Shown: one piece after another, positions 57,301 through 64,000 of the stretch
How positions within the stretch are numbered: the first letter of the stretch is position 1
How the letters are laid out: every line of letters starts with the position of its first letter
Assembly (NCBI GenBank): GCA_023974075.1
Contig: CM043800.1
Location: 11,120,894 to 11,184,893 of the forward strand
Length of the DNA: 64,000 bases
DNA from: Chaenocephalus aceratus
Lineage: Eukaryota; Chordata; Actinopteri; Perciformes; Channichthyidae
Direction of reading: 5' to 3'
Made by a program: the position numbers and the translations under genes
The notes under the pieces: model-generated
What the model was told of the DNA's origin: nothing
What the model saw: only the letters and a program-made list of their open reading frames with translations
The model's database searches: none

Positions 57301-60300
57301 TAGCTAACGATCCATCAATTTAACCATTACTTTCAGCTTGCTTTTTCATCCTTTTACTTGTTTAGCTAATTATTTCAGCCAGGCTATGTAGGCTATCCAT
57401 ACGTTTATCTAACTATTCCAACTGTTTCAATCCATTGTTTTAAGCAAAAATGTTTGCTAAACTTTTGGCTATTTTAACTATTTAAACATGTATTTACCTA
57501 TCATCTGTAGTCATCTTTCTATGTACCATAAGGGGTGAATAAAGGTTGTCAAAAGAATGAATCTTTGCCACTCAAAATAATAAAATATAAAACCTGCAGA
57601 CTCTACTGCAGACTCAGGCCTTGATGGCATGTGGTTATAAGAGACAAGAGACACTGCTCAAAGGGGAAATACAAAATACAGTAAGTCTTGTCTCATGCAG
57701 AAGACAGTCAGGGTAATTGTTACATGCAAAGATGCAGAACGGGAGAATTGTCCAAACTGCACATGCTGCAATTCCCTGCCGGGTAGAACTCACCAATTAC
57801 AGATTAGAAGAAGCAAGCAATGACCCAGAAGAGAAGAAAAGGTGTGGATACGGGGTGAAACAGGAAATTAAATGAAGCAGAAGACAAAATGTGTGCAGCA
57901 GACAGAACGAAAGATTGCAGAGTGGGTGGAGCAGAGAGTGAAGAACTTGTGAAAGTGTGAAAAGTACAATATAAGAGATTAAGACAAATAAAGAAAATGC
58001 CTTGCAAGATAGGCTGCAGCGCTGTGGAATGCTAAGCAGTCAGCAGAAACAAACGTTCTCCATAAGGAGGACAGTGAAAGCAGCACATGTCAAGGTGTCT
58101 TCATGCAGTAGCCTACTCAGGCTCTCAGAAAGAGGGGATAAGTAGGTCATGGTTAAGGTACAGTAGCTCAGTTTCAATGACTCAAAACAGATTCATGTGC
58201 ATCAAGCAGATAACTTGTGCAGATTCATGAACCAAACACTCTTTATATTCTCAAATAAATGGATGTAAAAATGCTAAAGATTTCTGAAATGAAAAGAATG
58301 CAAATGAAGGCTTTACTTACTTGATGCGTCAAAGCCACCAGAGGGCACTAGTGTGGTGGTTGCTGCTACTATCGGTACTGCAGCAGGGGCAGGCGGTGTC
58401 GGAGAAGTTAGGGAGCCAAGAGCATCAAAGCCCGACTCCAGGAGGTCGTTCTGCACCGGAGCCGGAGCTGGAGCTGGAGCCAAGGCTGGAGCTAGAGCTG
58501 GGGCAGCAGTGGGAGCCAGGGTGAGGGACATCAGGCCTGTGGGGGAGAACAGACAGCAATCTTGCTGTGACATCATATGTAGTTCTGATTTCTGACTCAC
58601 CCTAATTCCACGAGGAACACACATTTGATGTGATTACTGACACAACAGATGGCACACGAGACATCTTGGAAGACAAATTAAATTTCGGTTATCCCAGTGG
58701 GGAAAGTGAATCAGTGCAGCAGCACATAGCAACCGGTTGATTTTATACTCTATGTTTGGTCTATACAATTTAACACATTTAAAAAAAAAAAAAGCCAATT
58801 CCAGTATTTAAAAGTCCATGGTGATACATATGGGACAAGTGTCACATATAGCACATCACAATCACATAAACAAGTTAACATAAACGGGGGGAAACATCCT
58901 TGATCATCACATATAACACACACGCCATGTCCAACATAGACTAGTGTGTGCAGGTGTAATTATCAGTGAACCATGATTTTAAGTGAGCTGTATCATATAT
59001 ATATATGTATATATGGATTCATAAATAATCCATAATCAAAATAGTTCAATTAATTAATTGATCTCTAGATAATTTTAAAAACAATTTGTAAAAAGAAATA
59101 GCAAACATTTTAAATCATAAAGAGCATGCATCTCTATCAGTGATGATCTAACCATGCTAACTATGAGATACTCTTTTTTTTTAAACATATCTTTAGTATA
59201 AATTGTGAATAGATTAAATATACTTTTGGTGTAATGGTTGTGTTTGGAAATGAGTTAGTAAATGTATGGATAAAAGAGTAGTGTGCATGTTTGTAAATGG
59301 ATATAGTTTTGCTGTTTAAAGTAACAAAGGGGAATATTTGATATACAAATGGTCATTAAGTGTTCCTTAAGGAATACAAATAACTTGTTCTGATACACTT
59401 ATTCTTTAACTATTGGCAAAACAGCAGCAACAGAAATGAGATGGGAATTGTCTATGATATCATTGTGGCCAGACATGTATCAGACATTTCCACTTTGGAA
59501 CCGCTGTATTGTAAAATTAAAATAGTCCTGCCAAGTCTGTGTCATTATCAATTTGACGAATGCATCTCCATCATTACTTCCTGCATAATTATTCAATCAA
59601 CTAAAAATATTTCTGTGAGCCTTTTGCCAGCATAAAAACTTTTAATAAGACATTTCATCAAAATGTGCTGGTCCATTCAGCCGGTCTAAATACACTGTGA
59701 TTTACATCAAAATGCTTTGATACTGTAGGACCAAAACATGTGAGAGAAAGATAAGACTCACCTCCCAGCAGATCATCTCCAGGCCCTCCAGGAGCAGAGC
59801 TCTTCGTCTCCTCCACGGGACTGGCAAAGGAGTCTGCAAGGCGTCCAGTTATCATTGCAGCATGAAGGGCAGAATGGGGGTAGAGGTCAGCCCCGAACCA
59901 CATACTGGGACACAATTAGTGGGAGGGGACAAGATGTTCATAATGCAATGCTTTAACTGATTCAAAAGTTGGCAGGAGTGCAGCAGACACAAATCTTCCA
60001 TCCATCTCTAATTCCGTCCAATACATCGACATTGTTTCTATTAATTTGTTCTGTGATGCCATATGCCTGTTAAGAAGACTCCTCTGGATATCTGCAGCAA
60101 AAAAAGCACTGTTTTTACCCCAGCAAGCAACATTTTCAGCTCTTCATAAAAAGCTCTTCATAAAAACACTCAAGACCTTACTGTAACAACTGCAGATGAT
60201 AATAAAATACCCAGAAGAGATGCATAAGATTACACAAATGCAAGTTCAACCATTTGCATTCAGCACGTCGTGAGAGATATATGTGTTCTGTGGTACAGTA

Positions 60301-63295
60301 CCCAGAAGGTCAATGACAGGTGCTGGCTCTGCTTTGGGTGGAGAGCAGGCCTCTGGGCTAGAAGCTGCTGCAGGAGCAGGAGCAGAAGCAGGAGCTGAAG
60401 CAGAGGCTGAAGAAGGAGCAGAAGCAGCCTCAGAAGGTTCTGGGGATGAATATGAGTCTGAAGAGAGAGACGGCCAGAGACAGAAGCAGGACGAGATTCA
60501 ATTACTCTCAATGACTACATTTATCAGTGACAGCTTTATTTCTAAGGGGAGAATGCTTTGCTCAGTATGCCTACTCTAAAAGCAGACATCGAGAGAAGAA
60601 GCAGGCTTCTGCATCTTAAGGGAACGTTTGGATTGTTTGATGTGGGATTGTACGAGGTACTTATCCAAAGTCCGTATTTTACCACGCAGTTTGAAAAAAC
60701 TGAAAGGGGCAGAACTTAAAACGGTTTAAGCCACCTTGAAATAAATCAATATCAGTTCAAGTGTACGCTTTATTTAGGATATATTTACAGCTTTACCTTG
60801 CAGTTGGACAGCCCATTCTTACAGAAGCCATTATATTATTCTATGTTCCTCTTCAAGGCCATGAGACTCAATTGACAAAAACAGTTTCTGTACCTCACAG
60901 AACACATTGGTTGCTGGTCTTCTGCTGTCTATTTGTGCCCGTTTGGTAAATGTATAATTATTTTAATGTTGTCTGGTCTATTTGAAGAGAGCATAGATAG
61001 CAGCTTTAGTTATTCGTTGAAAAATAACTGTCTCCCAGCAAGGTCAATTGGTGAAAATATTCTAAATATAGCCTATACCTTGGGCTTTTCTATTAGTATA
61101 TACTAGGTTTTGCTTCTGACCCACCCAAAGCAATACATTGCTAGAGATTCTGTGCTGGAAGTCCTGTCTGTGTCTCCAAACTGGGGGCTTGCCGACTATC
61201 ATCTTCTGAAGACAATGGATAGTACCTCAAACAACTCTACCTCAAAACAGTCAAAGATATCCCTTACACTGTGTATCCACATCCTTGAAGCGTGCACCAT
61301 TCGTAGCACAGAACTGGTGTGTATGTGCGTGCATACACCAGCACCATGCAACAAAAACGTCATAAAATGTGAAGCTGGCTGAACTCTTCATGAGAAAAAG
61401 GAAAACAGTGATGCAGTGTCAGCTTGACTTACCGGTCACAATGTCTCCAGAAAGAAGGGGCTCGGGCAAAGGAGAGGGCCCGCGTGAAACAGCAGGAAGG
61501 TCTAATTTACCAGCGCAAGCGATAGGCAGAATACGAGAAAGAAGAAAACCATAGGGGTCCGGAAGCAAAAGAAAATGTGTTAGCGTGGCAGGTAGAAAGA
61601 CACAGCTAAAATAGAAAGCAGCCACAAGACAATCCAAGACTTCATGCGTGGGTTACATGCAGTTCTCATACCACTATGGGGGACAAACCAAGACGTGTGG
61701 GGGAAAGTAAAACAGTCGACAGAGGAGTAGAGGTATGGAAACCAGAAGAGATGAACAGGTTCCACATACAGACAAATGGATATCAACTCCTGTACCTGCA
61801 CCAAAAAGGTCTACGCTAGGAGTGGTAGCAGCTTTGGATTCTGTGGTAGGGCTTTGCTCAGGCATTGAATCAAACATATCTAAGAACAAGGACACACAAT
61901 CAAATGTACATTCAGATTTCAAGTCCAGTGCATTCAGAGTGATGAGTTCAGAAGAGAGATGAGGGAAAGCAGATAGTTGGGTCATTAAACAGGGTAAGTT
62001 GCTGTGTAACAATGCAATGCAAAACGGAACAGTGCAAAGGTTAAAAGGGTATATTGCTCAGCATGAAGACTACGCTATTTTTATCATTGAATCTTGATGA
62101 CATTCAGTGCTTTTTGCTATTAAATAGCAGTTATTTTCCAATCTCCAATGCTAGTGCCAGCAGTTCTTTGAGGCTATACTTTTGAGGTATAGCTGTGATT
62201 TGAGCTTCATGTTAGCATAAGTGTGCTAACATGCTCATGAGGACTGAGCTAAAATGCTGATATGAATAGACTAGTCAGCAGACTTTAGCCCGTTAGCATT
62301 GCTAACATTTGCTAACAAGTACTTAACAAAACTGCCAGTTGTTGCTGCCTTACATTGCTATATTTTGAACCATGCCACTAGCTCAGCTACAAACTTCAAT
62401 AGCTATTTTTTTTGATCATGGGGTAACGTATTTCTATCCATGTAACCATTATCTATGCACACTTTTCTGAATTGAAAGATATCGATAGAATATACAATTT
62501 CTGTCATTGAGCAATATTCCCTTTTAACTAAAGTGCATACGCTACAAAATAAAGCATTCTCAGGTAACAGTTTCTAAAATACAAGCATGAGAAGAAAACA
62601 ATTTTCATCTCGGAGTCTGTTTGTTAGTATTAGGTTCATATAATCAAAACAAATTGAGCAACCTCTGTCAATAAAAAAAAGGTAATTATTAGTTATTCTC
62701 CAAAGATGTCAAGTTAGCCATTTTGGTCCCCAACAATGACCATTTAAGGGGTTTATTTTACAATTGGCTTAATTATTGATACATGTTGTATTATGTAAAA
62801 GCTGCAGAGGAGGTCAATATGCTTGATTAACTTGACTAAATGATCTGTATCTAAAGGGAATGCATCATGGAAAATAGAACAAACAATCTGGAATGTAGGG
62901 ACTGGGCAGGTTATTATCATCGCCACTACTGTCATCATCACTAACAAGGGCAACACAGTCATCATCACTATCAAAGCAAATATCATCATCGTCACAATGC
63001 AGGGCAATGCAGTGAGAGGCATAATGAGAGCGAGAAGACTTTACCACCAAAGATATCTAGAGTCGGAGCGGCTGCAGACTCTGTGGTGGTGGTGTCGGTG
63101 GTGGTGGTGGTGGAAGAAAGGGTGGGGGTAGCAGGGCAGCGATGGGGACGACGATGGGGACGACGATGGGGACGACGATGGTCGGCGCCTCACTAGAGGA
63201 GGGAGTGATGATGGCCCCCTTGGCAGTGGGCCTCATGGCGAACAGGTCCATCTCTGGAGCAATGTCTGCACTCCCCTCTGTCGTAGCGAAGGGGT
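54312..63295 (-). CDS. snap91: clathrin coat assembly protein AP180, C-terminal half (partial)
   Basis: Twelve or thirteen minus-strand exons join in phase to about 438 residues ending in KKPKDPLADLDLKDFL-stop. AP180 promotes clathrin cage assembly and links clathrin and AP-2 to membranes at synapses. The part seen is the unstructured assembly domain: DPF, DLF, DIF, DMF and DSF motifs that bind AP-2, several DLL clathrin boxes (PVIDLL, GDDLLGG, QNDLLES, LGDLLMP), an Ala/Ser/Pro-rich linker, the block DLDSSLANLIG, KKLTGGANW, and a Met/Pro/Gly-rich tail. The order matches AP180 and separates it from PICALM. Exons: 63295-63194, 63080-63045, 61879-61796, 61501-61433, 60457-60302, 59833-59762, 58536-58321, 55497-55300, 55210-55192, 55081-54991, 54894-54814, 54655-54536, 54386-54312. 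The ANTH lipid-binding domain lies beyond the window. Convergent with prss35, as in human. Confidence 0.93.
54536..54655 (-). CDS. snap91: snap91 exon (MMGQP repeats)
   Basis: 120 nt, phase 0-0, between ATTAG and GTAAGA; three PMMGQ/PMMRP repeats and an Ala/Gly-rich end. Confidence 0.92.
54814..54894 (-). CDS. snap91: snap91 exon (Gly/Pro/Met-rich)
   Basis: 81 nt, phase 0-0, between CTGTAG and GTGAGC; encodes GGTAPGGPGAP to AQPGFGM. Confidence 0.9.
54991..55081 (-). CDS. snap91: snap91 exon (KKLTGGANW)
   Basis: 91 nt between CTTTAG and GTAAGA; encodes DPQSEKKLTGGANWMPHVAP and onward. Confidence 0.94.
55192..55210 (-). CDS. snap91: snap91 19-nt micro-exon
   Basis: 19 nt between CTGTCCAG and GTAAGT; encodes DLGVKK with its neighbours and moves the phase from 1 to 2. 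It is needed to keep the frame between the flanking exons. Confidence 0.88.
55300..55497 (-). CDS. snap91: snap91 exon (FGGLGDLLMP)
   Basis: 198 nt between CTCAAG and GTAGAC, phase 1-1; contains FGGLGDLLMPAITPQ, Gly/Ser/Thr repeats and KTVGGDLDSSLANLIG. Confidence 0.95.
55803..56807. mobile_element. non-autonomous TIR transposon in snap91 intron
   Basis: 1005 bp. The ends TGCCCCTTTCACACCAGCGC and, inverted, TGCGGCTTTCACACCAGCGC match and extend into TTTTCAG...GCTCCG-type text for about 60 bp. GTA lies outside both ends (55800-55802 and 56808-56810), a 3-bp duplication. There is no transposase ORF. The superfamily is uncertain: a 3-bp duplication is PIF/Harbinger-like, but the usual TWA target is not met. 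Confidence 0.78.
56850..57480. repeat. interspersed TTAGCTAAC-rich DNA
   Basis: TAGCTAAC, AGCTAACTATTT and close variants recur more than a dozen times at irregular 30-60-base spacing, mixed with ATTTAACCATT-type words. It lies in a snap91 intron. Confidence 0.75.
57481..58320 (-). other. snap91 intron, remainder
   Basis: Between exons 55497 and 58321; nothing beyond intronic sequence is recognised. Confidence 0.7.
58321..58536 (-). CDS. snap91: snap91 exon (LAPA repeats, NDLLES)
   Basis: 216 nt between CCCACAG and GTAAGT, phase 1-1; contains AP-rich repeats, QNDLLESGFDALGS and GGFDAS. Confidence 0.92.
58537..59761 (-). other. snap91 intron
   Basis: AT-rich and non-coding; no further exon with compatible phase was seen. 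Confidence 0.7.
59762..59833 (-). CDS. snap91: snap91 exon (DSFASPVEE/DDLLGG)
   Basis: 72 nt between TTGCAG and GTGAGT, phase 1-1; it contains a clathrin-box-like DLL. Confidence 0.9.
60302..60457 (-). CDS. snap91: snap91 exon (Ala/Ser/Pro-rich, VIDLL)
   Basis: 156 nt between CTCTTCAG and GTACTG, phase 1-1; an Ala/Ser-rich low-complexity stretch followed by PKAEPAPVIDLL. Confidence 0.88.
60458..61432 (-). other. snap91 intron
   Basis: Non-coding, no repeat with clear borders. Confidence 0.7.
61433..61501 (-). CDS. snap91: snap91 exon (LPAVSRG)
   Basis: 69 nt between AAATTAG and GTAAGT, phase 1-1; encodes LPAVSRGPSPLPEP to SGDIVT. Confidence 0.85.
61796..61879 (-). CDS. snap91: snap91 exon (DMFDS/VDLFGA)
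   Basis: 84 nt between TTCTTAG and GTACAG, phase 1 on both sides; encodes MFDSMPEQSPTTES to VDLFGA. Confidence 0.9.
61880..63044 (-). other. snap91 intron
   Basis: Non-coding. It contains a GCTAAC/GCTAAA-rich patch near 62210-62330 and a CATCATCA-type patch near 62917-62990. Confidence 0.7.
63045..63080 (-). CDS. snap91: snap91 exon (TLDIFG)
   Basis: Ends TTTGGTG|GTAAAG and encodes SAAAPTLDIFG. The upstream border CACAG|AGTCTG is phase-compatible with the previous exon. Alternatively this is the end of one longer exon that reads in another frame. Confidence 0.7.
63194..63295 (-). CDS. snap91: snap91 exon (DPF/MDLFAM)
   Basis: The acceptor CTGAAG precedes AC CCC TTC. It encodes (D)PFATTEGSADIAPEMDLF and onward, with AP-2-binding DPF and DLF motifs. 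The end at TCTA|GTGAGG is one of two readings; see the frameshift finding at 63045-63295. Confidence 0.8.
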
Positions 63296-64000
63296 CTTCA
63301 GGAAGAGCAGCAAGGCGGTGGTGATGAATAGTTAGGAGGGGGTTATGATTAGAGAAGAAGGGAAGGGTGTGGTGAAGTGGATGAGGAAGGGGAAGGAGGG
63401 ATTTGTTAAAGCAACAAACACTGTAAAAAGCATGTTTGTGACGCTTCTGAAGCTTTAAATCCCAGTTAGGTACAAAGGAAGTCAATCAATAACACGGTCC
63501 CTCAATAATCTCAATTGAGAATTGCTTGCTTCCATTAAATAATAAGACAGTGGGGAACATTTCTTCAGTAAAGAATAATGGACTACAACTTCTGGTCGAC
63601 TGGCCCACAGCCCAATTAGTGTTGTTAATAATGAGAACACCCAATTCAGTGTCCCTGGTTCATTGTTATTATCTCCATTAGAAGATAATGAGATTGGTCC
63701 TGTGTGTATCTATGTGTCTATCCACAGCTCATCTTGCATACTGCTGGACCCATCAGCATCATATTTGTTATGATCATTTATGACTGTTCTCCTAAGGACT
63801 TCTTGTATCATGGAGTGTTGACTCAGTACTCACAGCCAGTAAGTACCACAACAACTGGTTTAGCATGGACTGTTTTGGAAGATGTGTGTGGCTAACAGTT
63901 AACAGCTAACAGAACTAAACAAATAGCAGGACTGAACGTTTTCCATTCAGAGAAAGCAAAGCATTGACTGCAATAACTATTAAACTACTGGCGGAATTCC
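63296..64000 (-). other. snap91 intron reaching the window edge
   Basis: No further AP180 exon was recognised in this last stretch; the upstream coding part must lie beyond 64000. Confidence 0.6.

Overview
The window looks like a euchromatic stretch of a teleost fish nuclear genome. Genes are split by GT-AG introns. The repeat content is typical of ray-finned fish: L2-type LINEs, Ty3/Gypsy and Tf1/sushi-like LTR elements, hAT and KDZ DNA transposons, many short inverted-repeat elements, and CA, GAA, AT and TTAGGG microsatellites. No tRNA, rRNA, CRISPR array or prokaryote-type operon was found.

Only two host genes are supported, both on the right. prss35 (48411-49685, +) is a secreted trypsin-fold protease homologue coded in one exon. 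A candidate non-coding first exon lies about 5 kb upstream and a poly(A) signal lies near 51048. Downstream and convergent is the 3' half of snap91 (AP180, clathrin assembly protein), read on the minus strand in 12-13 exons from 63295 to 54312. Its N-terminal ANTH-domain exons lie beyond the right edge. A convergent PRSS35-SNAP91 pair also exists in human (6q14), so this is conserved synteny, and it supports naming the protease prss35 rather than prss23.

The left three quarters are accessory DNA made of layered transposon insertions. From left to right: a 66-bp perfect palindrome (58-123); a broken Gypsy element whose gag/protease reading frame runs into an HMG-box segment resembling host SSRP1, then a polypurine tract and LTR (1136-2571); a solo sushi-like LTR (5137-5637); a KDZ transposase gene with eight recognisable exons (10545-13194); a hAT element with an exact 8-bp target duplication inserted at the KDZ 3' end (13195-18762); a degenerate Gypsy pol region and probable 3' LTR (18816-about 23092); a cluster of inverted-repeat and fold-back elements (23.8-26.8 kb); a long gene-less stretch; and a LINE fragment (33.4-34.2 kb).

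At 34668-40205 a second hAT-like insertion (8-bp duplication CCACCCAC) holds nested elements: a TTAA-flanked inverted-repeat element, an L2 tail, and inside that tail a complete non-autonomous LTR retrotransposon (36414-39723). Its two 369-bp LTRs are identical base for base. It carries one long repeat-rich ORF and a primer-binding site complementary to its own predicted transcript start, which is the self-priming arrangement of the Tf1/sushi group. This is the youngest and most interesting mobile element in the window.

Splice phases were checked by hand for snap91 and KDZ. Transposon families were assigned from motifs and termini without database searches, so family-level names are firmer than subfamily names.
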